This document shows, piece by piece, positions 1 to 6,428 of a stretch of 52,270 nt of DNA. The notes beneath the pieces were generated by a model. The model saw nothing but the letters and a program-made list of their open reading frames with translations. It made no database searches and was not told the origin of the DNA. The position numbers and the translations under genes are program-made. The first letter of the stretch is position 1. The number at the start of each line of letters is the position of its first letter. Origin of the DNA: Planctomicrobium piriforme. GTDB lineage: Bacteria > Planctomycetota > Planctomycetia > Pirellulales > UBA1268. The stretch covers positions 1 through 52,270 of the forward strand of contig CAMAVC010000012.1 of the NCBI GenBank assembly GCA_945861585.1. The letters are read 5' to 3'.

Positions 1-123
1 GTAGACAAACAACAGCGGGTATTTCAGACCGAAGAAGTGAGCCACCGCCATGCAGCAGAAGTAGGCTGCGCCCGCCCACAAGGCGAGCCGAAGCAGCACG
101 GGAGGCGGATTGCGATTACTCAT
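1..123 (-). CDS. Small membrane protein, cassette 5 (partial, runs off window)
   Basis: An open frame starts with ATG at 123 and stays open to the window edge (41 codons seen, beginning MSNRNPPPVLLRLALWAG). The visible part contains a hydrophobic stretch (about residues 9-27) and a second one starting near residue 36, so this is probably a membrane protein. The start codon sits almost on the presumed attC4 recombination box, a short leader as in cassette 3. No family is recognised. Its position and strand make it the fifth cassette of the integron. The 3' part lies outside the window, so its length is unknown. Confidence 0.55.
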   Translation of the reverse strand, partial: MSNRNPPPVLLRLALWAGAAYFCCMAVAHFFGLKYPLLFVY

Positions 124-222
124 TAGACGATTGAATCCCAGCACTGCGATCAGCAACTCGCGACCATCGGCGAACCACACCACCGGATTCTACCGCGAGT
201 CCGCTGCATCGCGTGGTTCTCC
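122..222 (-). other. attC site of cassette 4
   Basis: On the minus strand the R'' box GGAGAAC (222-216) is the exact complement of the first bases of the same cassette (TTCTCC at 537-532). The inner arms GATGCAGCGGACTCGCG and CGCGAGTTGCTGATC (162-148) pair imperfectly, leaving unpaired bases as in attC hairpins. The R' box is unclear: GTCTAAT (128-122) or GTGCTGG (144-138) are candidates, neither a clean GTTRRRY. The right end is therefore firm and the left end approximate. Confidence 0.6.
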
Positions 223-240
223 GTGCAATAGGCAGGCTCA

Positions 241-513
241 TCACTGCCCGCAGTCTGGGCACTTCGAGTAAACCCGAAACGAAGACATCTGACGCAGGTG
301 CCCGCAGTGCCGGCAGGCTTGGCCCTGGCCTTTAACCGCATGCCACAACGTATCGAGGACAACAGCGGCCGAAAAAACGGCCGCAACGCCGTTGAGAAGA
401 AGCAAGAGCGAATCGTTCGCGCGATCAACGCCGCCAGCGCGCCTGACAGCGTTGGCAATAAAGATTGCGGCAATCCCGAGGCAGCCAAGCATGAGCAATC
501 GGGCGTGCTTCAT
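241..513 (-). CDS. Membrane protein with C-terminal zinc ribbon, cassette 4
   Basis: A 90-aa protein starting at ATG 513, preceded by a GAGG ribosome site 5 bases upstream. Residues about 5-23 and 35-55 are hydrophobic and likely form two membrane segments. The C-terminus has two cysteine pairs, CRHCGH and CPDCGQ, separated by about 14 residues, which looks like a small zinc ribbon facing one side of the membrane. No family name is recognised. It sits alone between attC3 and attC4, so it is the only gene of integron cassette 4. Function unknown; a metal-binding membrane adaptor is only a guess from layout. Confidence 0.7.
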   Translation of the reverse strand: MKHARLLMLGCLGIAAIFIANAVRRAGGVDRANDSLLLLLNGVAAVFSAAVVLDTLWHAVKGQGQACRHCGHLRQMSSFRVYSKCPDCGQ

Positions 514-531
514 ATCGCCTCGTGAAACACA

Positions 532-594
532 GGAGAACGGTTGAGCTGATCAGCGGCGGACCACGGGCACAGCCATGCCGCTAGATGATTATAT
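532..594 (-). other. attC site of cassette 3
   Basis: A short attC (about 63 bp). On the minus strand the R'' box ATATAAT (594-588) is complementary to the start of the same cassette (TTATATC from 1130). Inner arms TAGCGGC and GCCGCTGA pair, and the R' box is GTTCTCC (538-532), where cassette 4 begins. The stop codon of the toxin gene (TAA, 591-589) lies inside R''. Confidence 0.65.
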
Positions 595-885
595 CCGCCC
601 TTGCCACGCCGATGGATCGCGGCCTCCGAACATGATCGCGAAGACCACGATGATCTCGCCTTCGATACGGTAGTGGATGACGTACGGGAAGCGGCGGATA
701 CGAAGGGACCGCACTCCATACGCATCGACGCCGACACATTCTGGATTCCGCTGAATCCTCGCGAGGGCCTCGGAGCACTCGACGATAAAGTCCGATCCGA
801 GCCCCGCGGACCGCTCCTCGTACCACTTGCGCCCAGCATCGAGATCCGCGACGACTTCGGGGCGATACCGAAGCACGAACTTCAT
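589..885 (-). CDS. RelE/ParE-type toxin, cassette 3
   Basis: A 98-aa protein of the RelE/ParE superfamily, which in characterised members poisons translation (RelE) or DNA gyrase (ParE). Family features visible are the N-terminal helix with W-Y-E (RKWYEERSAGLGSDF), the central R-x-x-RRFPY-x-I-HYRI strand pair and the C-terminal RDPSAWQ. The ATG overlaps the antitoxin stop by four bases (ATGA, 882-885), implying translational coupling. It is paralogous to the toxin at 3027-3323, which has the same length class, same gene order and same ending (DPSxWQ). The stop codon is inside the attC R'' box, so the cassette has almost no 3' untranslated region. Whether it is ParE-like or RelE-like in target cannot be told from sequence alone. 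Confidence 0.85.
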   Translation of the reverse strand: MKFVLRYRPEVVADLDAGRKWYEERSAGLGSDFIVECSEALARIQRNPECVGVDAYGVRSLRIRRFPYVIHYRIEGEIIVVFAIMFGGRDPSAWQGRI

Positions 886-1106
886 CGACTATCACGCAGA
901 CGATCGAGAACCTCATCCCATGTGAGCAACTGCTCGGGCGACCGCTCATGAGCGGCGATCCGCCGCTGCAGTTCCGCCCGCTGCTCGGGAGAAATCTCGA
1001 CGGGCGAGTCTGCCGGGATGCTGTCCCACAAAGACTCCACCACGCGAAGCCGATCATGAATCGGCAGGGCCGTCAGTTCAGTAAGGGTCTGGGCTATGTC
1101 GATCAC
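882..1106 (-). CDS. Addiction-module antitoxin (PF09720-like), cassette 3
   Basis: A 74-aa protein with a GTG start at 1106, only 24 bases after the cassette junction. It has the pattern of the 'addiction module component' family (PF09720, TIGR02574): an N-terminal helix, then LPIHDRLRVVESLWDS with the family's W-D-S, then a charged C-terminal half ending in TWDEVLDRLRD that would bind the toxin. It would neutralise the toxin encoded immediately downstream. No good ribosome site precedes the GTG, so the transcript may be nearly leaderless or read through from upstream cassettes. The antitoxin at 3320-3544 has the same length and motif order. Confidence 0.85.
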   Translation of the reverse strand: MIDIAQTLTELTALPIHDRLRVVESLWDSIPADSPVEISPEQRAELQRRIAAHERSPEQLLTWDEVLDRLRDSR

Positions 1107-1124
1107 GCACTGATTCTACCACAG

Positions 1125-1221
1125 ATATAACGACTAAGCTCAGCGGCCGGGGCCGCCGGATCGACAATGACCCGCGGGAAGCAAAGGCGGGGCCCCGGTC
1201 TGCTGCAGCGCCTGGTTCGGC
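1125..1221 (-). other. attC site of cassette 2 (sulfatase)
   Basis: A 97-bp attC. Minus-strand R'' is GCCGAAC (1221-1215), matching six of seven positions with the cassette's own start (TTCGGA from 2930). After a CAGGC spacer comes L'' GCTGCAGC; the partner L' reads GCTGAGC, i.e. the same palindrome lacking one base, giving the extrahelical base typical of attC. R' is GTTATAT (1131-1125). It lies 164 bp beyond the sulfatase stop. Confidence 0.75.
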
Positions 1222-1384
1222 GTCCGCATGTCACGCGCCGGGGACTCGCACGCACCGCAGTTCCAACCACGACCACCGATCTCGGCCCGCTCGTTCTCGC
1301 GGCCGCCGGCTGCCCGCCGAACTCAATTGCCAAAGGGCAGCGAGTCCGAGCGTATATCGGAACATGGAGAGGCTCCAAGGGAAT

Positions 1385-2752
1385 TCAGTTTCTCTTCTTG
1401 GCGTCGTGGAGCGGCCAGTCCGGGTGATCCTCGCGGGCACCGGCCATCAACTTCACGGCCTTCGCGACCACGTCGGGGTTCTTCGCGGCGAGGTTCGTCT
1501 GCTCGCCTGGGTCGGCTTTGAGGTCGTACAACTCTACGGCCGCCGACGGGCCATTCTTCACGCCCTTCCAGTCGCCGAAACGCACGGCCTGCAAGCTCGG
1601 TCCGGCCTCGTGCAGTTCCCAGTAGAAGTAGTCCCGCTTCGGGGCGGCTCCGCCCTTCAGCAGTGGCAGGATCGAGACGCCGTCGGTCGTCACCTTCTCC
1701 GGTAGCTTCGCGGTCAGGATGTCGGCGCAGGTGGGCATGAAGTCCCAGAACGCCCACGGGTCGTCGCTCACCTTACCCGCGGGCACGACGCTGGGCCAAC
1801 GGGCAATGCACGCTTGCCGTAGACCACCCTCGTACAACGATCGTTTGAACCCGCGGAGCTTGCCGCCCAACGTCTGGTCAAACAACTTGCCGATGGGCGA
1901 GTTCGGGTCGAACGACGACCCGTTGTCGCCGGCGACGATGACAAGTGTGTTGTCGTCGAGCTTCAGTTCCTTAAGTGTGTCGAGCAGTCGGCCGATGTCC
2001 GAGTCCAGGCGCGTCACCTGGGCAGCGTAGTTCTTCTGCTGCTCGTTCCACTTCTCGTTCTTGTAGATGCCCTGGTCGTCGATCTCGTGATTCCCGTGCG
2101 GCAAGGTGACGGCGTAGAAGAGGAAGAACGGCTTGTCCTTGTTCGCCTTCACCCAAGCTAGCGTCTCGTCGGCGATGAGGTTCTGAGCGTAGGTCTTGCG
2201 CAACCCCTTGCCGTCGTTCCCTTCCAACTCGAACCGCTTGTCGTTTCGGTACAGATAGGTTGGGAAGTAGCTGTGGGCGTGCCGCTGGCAGTTGTACCCG
2301 AAGAAGTGATCGAACCCGACTTTTAGTGGGCTGCCGGTGGAGTCGAACAGGCCCATGCCCCATTTGCCGACGCATGCGGTGGCGTATCCGTTGTCCTTGA
2401 ACAGCTTGGCGACGGTGTACGTCCCCTCCGGCAGCGGCTTCTGCCCTTCGGGCCGGATCTCTCGGTTAGCCCGGATCGGGCTGTGGCCCATGTGCTTGCC
2501 GATCATGAGCGACGTGCGCGACGGGGCGCACACCGTGGTGCCGCAGTACGCCTGAGTGAACTGCATCCCCTCCTTCGCCATCGCGTCTAACCGCGGGGTC
2601 TTGATGAGTTTCTGCCCGTAGCACCCCACGTCGCCCTGTGCGAGGTCGTCCGAGAGTACGAAGATCACGTTCGGCTTCGCCGGCGGATCGGCCGCTGTTG
2701 CACTGCTGAACACGGCGAGCACCATGATCGCGGCGGTAATGTTCCTCCACAT
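1385..2752 (-). CDS. Secreted type I sulfatase, cassette 2
   Basis: A 455-aa arylsulfatase-family (S1) enzyme that would hydrolyse sulfate esters, probably from sulfated polysaccharides, outside the cytoplasm. I start it at ATG 2752 because an AGAGGACA ribosome site lies just upstream; a longer open frame exists but begins inside the palindromic leader. Residues 1-21 look like a signal peptide. [16 protein letters not shown] (about 31-46) carries the metal-binding aspartates, and CAPSR at 75-79 is the CxPxR site whose cysteine is converted to formylglycine. KWG, GDNGS and a C-terminal YDLKADPGE segment follow, as usual for the family. It is the sole gene of an 1800-bp integron cassette, large for a cassette. 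No maturase is visible nearby, so maturation must use a gene elsewhere. Confidence 0.93.
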   Translation of the reverse strand: MWRNITAAIMVLAVFSSATAADPPAKPNVIFVLSDDLAQGDVGCYGQKLIKTPRLDAMAKEGMQFTQAYCGTTVCAPSRTSLMIGKHMGHSPIRANREIRPEGQKPLPEGTYTVAKLFKDNGYATACVGKWGMGLFDSTGSPLKVGFDHFFGYNCQRHAHSYFPTYLYRNDKRFELEGNDGKGLRKTYAQNLIADETLAWVKANKDKPFFLFYAVTLPHGNHEIDDQGIYKNEKWNEQQKNYAAQVTRLDSDIGRLLDTLKELKLDDNTLVIVAGDNGSSFDPNSPIGKLFDQTLGGKLRGFKRSLYEGGLRQACIARWPSVVPAGKVSDDPWAFWDFMPTCADILTAKLPEKVTTDGVSILPLLKGGAAPKRDYFYWELHEAGPSLQAVRFGDWKGVKNGPSAAVELYDLKADPGEQTNLAAKNPDVVAKAVKLMAGAREDHPDWPLHDAKKRN

Positions 2753-2787
2753 CACTTGTCCTCTTTCATCCACGATTTGTTGGGGGG

Positions 2788-2835
2788 AAAGGGGGCGGTT
2801 TAGCTTCGCGGTTGACAAGCTAACCCGCCCCCTTT
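2788..2835. repeat. 19-bp inverted repeat in the sulfatase leader
   Basis: Two 19-bp arms (2788-2806 and 2817-2835) pair with one mismatch around a 10-base loop. It lies between the cassette 2 junction (2930) and the sulfatase ATG (2752). On the plus strand the hairpin is followed by TTTT, on the minus strand by CCCTTTCC, so it would be a weak terminator toward the right and a strong leader hairpin toward the sulfatase. It lacks the two-box organisation of attC. Confidence 0.75.
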
Positions 2836-2924
2836 TCGATCTACTTCCAGATCGTACGTCGGTCGGGCGACTCGCAGGTGCGCTCTGCTCAAGTCGGTGG
2901 AGTCCGCCACCAGCGTGCCCTCCT

Positions 2925-3013
2925 TCCGAACGACCAAGTTGAGCAGCTCGCAGCCAACAGACTCACCATACCGCAGGACGCTATCGCGAGTCTGCTCCAA
3001 CGCCTGGTTCGCC
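2925..3013 (-). other. attC site of cassette 1
   Basis: The clearest attC, 89 bp. Minus strand: R'' GGCGAAC (3013-3007), spacer CAGGC, L'' GTTGGAGCAG, a variable centre with GCAGACTC and GAGTCTG inner arms, L' CTGCTCAAC (one base short of pairing perfectly with L''), a six-base spacer and R' GTTCGGA (2931-2925). R'' is the exact complement of the cassette's own first bases (TTCGCC from 3654). Confidence 0.85.
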
Positions 3014-3026
3014 AAGCACTAGGAGT

Positions 3027-3323
3027 TTATCCGCGAGATTGCCAGGAAGAGGGATCCCGAGCGCCGTGGAGGACAGCCAGCACCTCGACACGATCGGCGA
3101 GCACGATGAAGTAGACGATATAGCGGAACTGCTTCAGCCTTGCGGCACGCACATCTTGCCAAACCTTGCCATGCAACTCTGGCATCTTCTCGATGCGTGC
3201 AAGCACCTCCCGAACACGGGCAAGGACCTGAGATCCGAGGCCAACACGAACTGCCTCAAGCTGATCACGGGCTTCCTGAACATCGACCTCTGCTTCGTGC
3301 CGCAGGATTACCGGCAGGCTCAC
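3027..3323 (-). CDS. RelE/ParE-type toxin, cassette 1
   Basis: A 98-aa RelE/ParE-superfamily toxin. Visible features are EAEVDVQEARDQLEA in the N-terminal helix, an R-x-x-RLKQFRYIVYF strand, and the C-terminal HGARDPSSWQ typical of ParE-type proteins. The start overlaps the antitoxin stop by four bases (ATGA, 3320-3323). The stop lies 13 bases before the attC1 R'' box. Same architecture as 589-885 but clearly diverged (the N-terminal halves differ at most positions), so the two modules may not cross-neutralise. As the first cassette after attI it would be the best expressed and, in the usual insertion model, the most recently gained. Confidence 0.87.
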   Translation of the reverse strand: MSLPVILRHEAEVDVQEARDQLEAVRVGLGSQVLARVREVLARIEKMPELHGKVWQDVRAARLKQFRYIVYFIVLADRVEVLAVLHGARDPSSWQSRG

Positions 3324-3544
3324 GAACCACCTTCAAGCCGCTCCAGCACGTCCCGCCACGGCCTGCCGACGCCGGGGGATTCTGCGGCAATAGCGCGGCG
3401 TTTGGCGAGCTCCGCAACGTGCCAATCAGGAATATCCTGGGGCTCGACCTGATCCGGCAGGCTGTCCCAGATCTGCTCAATGAGATCGAGACGATCGCGC
3501 ACGCTCAGGCGATCGATACCCAATGAATCGATGCGAACGGTCAC
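3320..3544 (-). CDS. Addiction-module antitoxin (PF09720-like), cassette 1
   Basis: A 74-aa antitoxin. An in-frame ATG far upstream exists, but the GTG at 3544 is chosen because AAGGAG lies seven bases before it and because it gives exactly the length of the paralogue at 882-1106. The motif LSVRDRLDLIEQIWDSLP carries the family W-D-S, and PWRDVLERLEGG at the end matches the toxin-binding tail of the other copy. Coupled to the downstream toxin by a four-base overlap. The 110 bases between the cassette junction (3654) and this start could contain the module's own promoter, but no convincing -35/-10 pair was found. Confidence 0.85.
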   Translation of the reverse strand: MTVRIDSLGIDRLSVRDRLDLIEQIWDSLPDQVEPQDIPDWHVAELAKRRAIAAESPGVGRPWRDVLERLEGGS

Positions 3545-3648
3545 GCGTATTCTCCTTGATGGAAGGGGAGCCAAGGATCGTAGTTTACCGGCTAGGCACG
3601 GAGACGGAAAACCTTCGCGGGGGCCGAGCGTTGGCAGCCAATCCAATC

Positions 3649-3832
3649 GGCGAACTTGTATTTCTCCTGCCCAGTATAGCTATGAGAGAAGCCGTATAGA
3701 GGAAAGTGGCATCGAATGACATGTCTGGAAATCATTGGCATGCAGGGACTTGCGGCGGGTATGGCTGGGCATTTGTTTCTTATACGACTTATACGTGCGT
3801 AAAGCTTTTCATGCCTCGTTACGGCACCGCGG
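3649..3832 (-). other. attI region and first cassette boundary
   Basis: The core site reads AAGTTCGCC on the minus strand (GTTCGCC at 3655-3649), the GTTRRRY-like recombination point where cassette 1 begins. The 177 bases between it and the intI stop should hold attI. This stretch is AT-richer than the surroundings and contains TATAAG and TATACT hexamers, but no -35 with proper spacing, so no cassette promoter is assigned. In a classical integron attI lies at the 5' side of intI; here it lies at the 3' side. Confidence 0.7.
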
Positions 3833-4858
3833 TTACCCCAGCAAGTCGGCGGGGCTGCGCACGCCACGCCCCCCGCGGTTGAGCACGTGCGTATAGATCA
3901 TCGTTGTTTTCACGTCGCTGTGACCGAGCAGTTCCTGCACCGTGCGGATGTCGTAGCCGGCCTGCAGAAGGTGCGTCGCGAATGAATGGCGTAGTGTGTG
4001 GCACGACGCCCGCTTCCCAACCCCTGCCTTGATGACAGCCGTGCGCACCGCCCGCTGAACCACGGTTTCGTGCATATGGTGCCGGTAGAGCCCGCCCGTC
4101 TCACGATTACGAAACCAACGCTCCGACGGAAACACCCACTGCCACGGCCATGACTGCTCCGCTGCTGGATGCTTCCTGGCAAAGGCGCCCGGCAACATCA
4201 CCTTGCCACGGCCCTCGGCGACATCCTGCATATGAAAACGACGCTGTCGCCCGAGGAGCCGCCCGAAGTCGGATCGCAGGCACTCCGGCAGCATCGTCCT
4301 CCGATCCTTCGAGCCTTTCGCATCGCGAATCATAAGTTCGCCACGCTCCAGATCGACATCCTTCACCCGCAGCCGCAGCGCTTCCATCAGCCTCAGGCCG
4401 GCGCCATACAGCAGCATGCCCACGAGCCACGTTCGGCCCTCAAGACCGTCGAGCACGAGCCGCACCTCGTCGGTGGTCAGCACGGCCGGGAGCCGCTTCG
4501 GCCGCCGGGCGTAGACGATGCCCTCCATGCGGGCGAGCGGCCGGCCGAGCACGTGCTCGTAGAGGAAGAGCAGGGCGGACAGAGCCTGATTCTGAGTCGA
4601 TGCCGCCACATGGTCACGCACTGCGAGGCTGGTGAGCAACGCCATGACCTCCGGCTCCGCCATATCGCGCGGATGCCGGCACGCATGAAACAGAACGAAT
4701 CGCTTTACCCAGTGCACATAGACTCGCTCCGTGTTTCGCGCCAGATGACGAACCCGAATCGCCTGCCGCACCTGGTCGAGCAGCCGAGGCGGGCCCGCAG
4801 CCCCCGGTTTGGCAGCCGTTCGCATGGGGCTCGGTGGTTGCATACCCGGCTCGTCCAT
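3833..4858 (-). CDS. intI: Integron integrase (tyrosine recombinase)
   Basis: A 341-aa tyrosine recombinase that would insert and excise cassettes at attI and attC. Start ATG 4858 has GGGAG nine bases upstream. An N-terminal SAM-like domain (about 25-115) is followed by the catalytic domain with R156 (GAGLRLMEAL), K181 or K184 (DAKGSKDRRT), H287 and R290 (HTLRHSFATHLL), H313 (LLGHSDVKTT) and nucleophile Y322 (IYTH). The feature that separates IntI from XerC/D is the extra patch before the second motif, here about 221-245 (LPGAFARKHP...SWPWQWVFPS), plus the ending GGRGVRSPADLL. The gene appears intact. It is co-directional with its cassettes, so intI transcripts could run through attI into the array. 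No LexA-type box was recognised upstream. Confidence 0.95.
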   Translation of the reverse strand: MDEPGMQPPSPMRTAAKPGAAGPPRLLDQVRQAIRVRHLARNTERVYVHWVKRFVLFHACRHPRDMAEPEVMALLTSLAVRDHVAASTQNQALSALLFLYEHVLGRPLARMEGIVYARRPKRLPAVLTTDEVRLVLDGLEGRTWLVGMLLYGAGLRLMEALRLRVKDVDLERGELMIRDAKGSKDRRTMLPECLRSDFGRLLGRQRRFHMQDVAEGRGKVMLPGAFARKHPAAEQSWPWQWVFPSERWFRNRETGGLYRHHMHETVVQRAVRTAVIKAGVGKRASCHTLRHSFATHLLQAGYDIRTVQELLGHSDVKTTMIYTHVLNRGGRGVRSPADLLG

Positions 4859-4903
4859 GATGGATCACTCCCAATCATGGAAACGAGACCCGAGCGCCGG
4901 AGG

Positions 4904-5100
4904 GGCAACCTCGGCTTGCCCCGCAGCCGCGCAAGCCCGCCGGGGCCATGGATGGGCAGCGTGTCGCGCCGCGGCATCCCTCCGGGCCTGCCGCAGCTTA
5001 CGCGAGGCTCGCCTGGAGGGCGAGCCATCGCGGCTCGAGGCAACCTCGGCTTGCCCCGCAGCCGCGCAAGCCCGCAGGGGCCATGGATGGCCCTGCGGGC
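4904..5100. repeat. 52-bp direct repeat upstream of intI, second copy ending in a hairpin
   Basis: Positions 4904-4955 and 5039-5090 are identical except one base (4941 C, 5076 A), 135 bp apart. The second copy continues into a perfect inverted repeat (GCCCGCAGGG at 5070-5079 and CCCTGCGGGC at 5091-5100) that ends seven bases before the stop of the gene at 5107, so it may act as that gene's 3' hairpin. The GCCATGGATGG motif in the repeat recurs near 52218. Confidence 0.85.
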
Positions 5101-5106
5101 GTGAAA

Positions 5107-5358
5107 CTAGAAACAGTCGTTGCGGACCTCGTGGATGATCAGGTCCTTAAGGCGGCAAATCGCCTGTTGCTCCTGTGCTTTGGCATCGCGCCAAAACTGC
5201 GTGAGTTCCTCGCGCCACTCGGCATTGGCGATGTATTGATCGTACCGCCACAGCGAATCGAGCCGACGGCTCAGTTCGTGGACGAGATCATGGTCGTGGT
5301 CGGCGCAGCCGGTGGTTTCACCGAGGTGGCTGAGTTCTTTTTCGGCGGCGAGATACAT
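5107..5358 (-). CDS. Conserved small hypothetical protein, 83 aa
   Basis: A charged, mostly helical protein with the string HDLVHELSRRLDSLWRYDQY and a C-terminal AICRLKDLIIHEVRNDCF. I have seen closely similar short proteins in many Gram-negative genomes, without a known function. The longer frame begins at 5457, but ATG 5358 has GGAG seven bases upstream and the conserved part begins soon after it, so 5358 is used. It sits upstream of intI on the same strand, separated by the direct repeats. No signal peptide or membrane segment. Confidence 0.7.
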   Translation of the reverse strand: MYLAAEKELSHLGETTGCADHDHDLVHELSRRLDSLWRYDQYIANAEWREELTQFWRDAKAQEQQAICRLKDLIIHEVRNDCF

Positions 5359-5605
5359 GAGGACGCTCCAGGGGGAGACACGAGGTGCAAACGGCCCGTC
5401 GTTCCCTGGCCTCCGAGCCGCGCCGGTGCCTGCGCGACGGCCCAACCATTCCGCCATTTGTGTGGCGAATCAAGCTCGATGGATGGCCGGCAGCTTGCAG
5501 CCCTCATCGATTCAGGACACTTCGGCCCCGTGCTGCGACCTTGCCTGTTGTAGCGGTCGTGCGGCGCCGCTTGGGCCGCGTCGACAGGCCCCGTAGACTT
5601 GCGGC

Positions 5606-6403
5606 ATGCCGTCGCCGGAGAGCCTGCAACACGTCACCATGGACCGCACCGACAACCATCACGCCGCCGACTCCGACCCTCCGACCACGCTGCTCGAATC
5701 GTTCGACAGCTGGGCGCAGCTGCTCCGGAACGGCGAGCCACCCAATCCTGCGCCACTCGCGGCGTCGAACCAGGGCGGCACCCCTCTCGCGGAAGCGCTG
5801 CCGTATCGGCCGATCGTGCGCCGGCCACTCGCGCTCCTGCACGTGATCGACGATGGCCGCGAAGACGGCGAAACGATCCGGCTTCGGGGCGACCGTCTCC
5901 TGATCGGGCGCACCGACGGCGAGGTCACGATCCCGCACGACATCACGATGTCGACACGGCACGCGCTCCTCGAATACGGAGGCGAGCACTGGCAGCTCGC
6001 CGACGTAGGCAGCGCGGGAGGCACGTTCGTCCGCGTCCTTTCCGCCCGGCTTCACGACGGCTCATGCCTCCAGCTCGGGGCGACGCGGTTTCGATTCGAC
6101 GCCGTCGACGCAGAGGATCCCTGCCTCGTCGAGATGCTGGCGGATGGCGACGGCACGCGACACTCCTGCCGTGGTCCACTGGCGACGATCGGCCGCGCGG
6201 GCATGGGCTGCGACATCGGGGTCGCCGACCCGTTCATCAGTCCGCGGCACGCCGAGGTGCGGACCGCAGCGGGGGCGTGGCGGATCGAGAACCGTGGCCT
6301 CAACGGCCTCTGGGTGCGGATCACGAGCCCGATCAAGCTCGCGCACCCGGCGCAGTTTCAGTGCGGCGAGCAGCGGTTCGTATTCGTGCCGCTGACCGGC
6401 TGA
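5606..6403 (+). CDS. Protein with two FHA domains
   Basis: A 265-aa cytoplasmic protein with an N-terminal variable region (about 1-70) and two forkhead-associated modules. The first (about 75-165) has RLLIGRTDGEVTIPHD followed by STRHALLEY; the second (about 180-262) has ATIGRAGMGCDIGV, SPRHAEV and ENRGLNGLWV. The GR, SxRH and NG elements are the phosphothreonine-binding signature. It probably binds a phosphorylated partner, plausibly a target of a Ser/Thr kinase such as that at 11480-13657, but this is inference. An alternative start is ATG 5639; neither start has a strong ribosome site. Confidence 0.85.
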   Translation: MPSPESLQHVTMDRTDNHHAADSDPPTTLLESFDSWAQLLRNGEPPNPAPLAASNQGGTPLAEALPYRPIVRRPLALLHVIDDGREDGETIRLRGDRLLIGRTDGEVTIPHDITMSTRHALLEYGGEHWQLADVGSAGGTFVRVLSARLHDGSCLQLGATRFRFDAVDAEDPCLVEMLADGDGTRHSCRGPLATIGRAGMGCDIGVADPFISPRHAEVRTAAGAWRIENRGLNGLWVRITSPIKLAHPAQFQCGEQRFVFVPLTG

Positions 6404-6428
6404 GCGGGGCTTCGGCGGGTGCCACCGT

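Larger units (their letters stand above)
1..4858 (-). mobile_element. Integron with inverted integrase (intI, attI, at least five cassettes)
   Basis: An integron integrase gene (4858->3833) is followed, in the same direction, by an attI region and a run of short gene units separated by attC-like sites. Reading the minus strand, the junctions (G|TT) fall at about 3655/3654, 2931/2930, 1131/1130 and 538/537, giving cassettes of 724, 1800 and 593 bp and then a fourth of about 400 bp. Every cassette gene is on the minus strand, as is intI. In the common integron layout intI is divergent from its cassettes; here it is co-directional and the array lies 3' of intI. Such reverse layouts have been reported for a few bacteria outside Proteobacteria, Treponema denticola being the best known. 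The left end is not in the window, so the element is open-ended. Confidence 0.85.

Noticed and set aside
169-175. GTTCGCC inside attC4 as a cassette junction
   Set aside because: It equals the attI core sequence, but lies between the L'' and L' arms of attC4, so it is more likely part of the variable central region.
2788-2835. Palindrome in the sulfatase leader as another attC site
   Set aside because: It contains GTTAGCT and AGCTAAAC-like ends but is a simple hairpin without separate R and L boxes or an extrahelical base, and the true junction is at 2931.
3656-3832. Strong Pc promoter in attI
   Set aside because: TATAAG and TATACT hexamers occur but none has a recognisable -35 at 16-18 bases.
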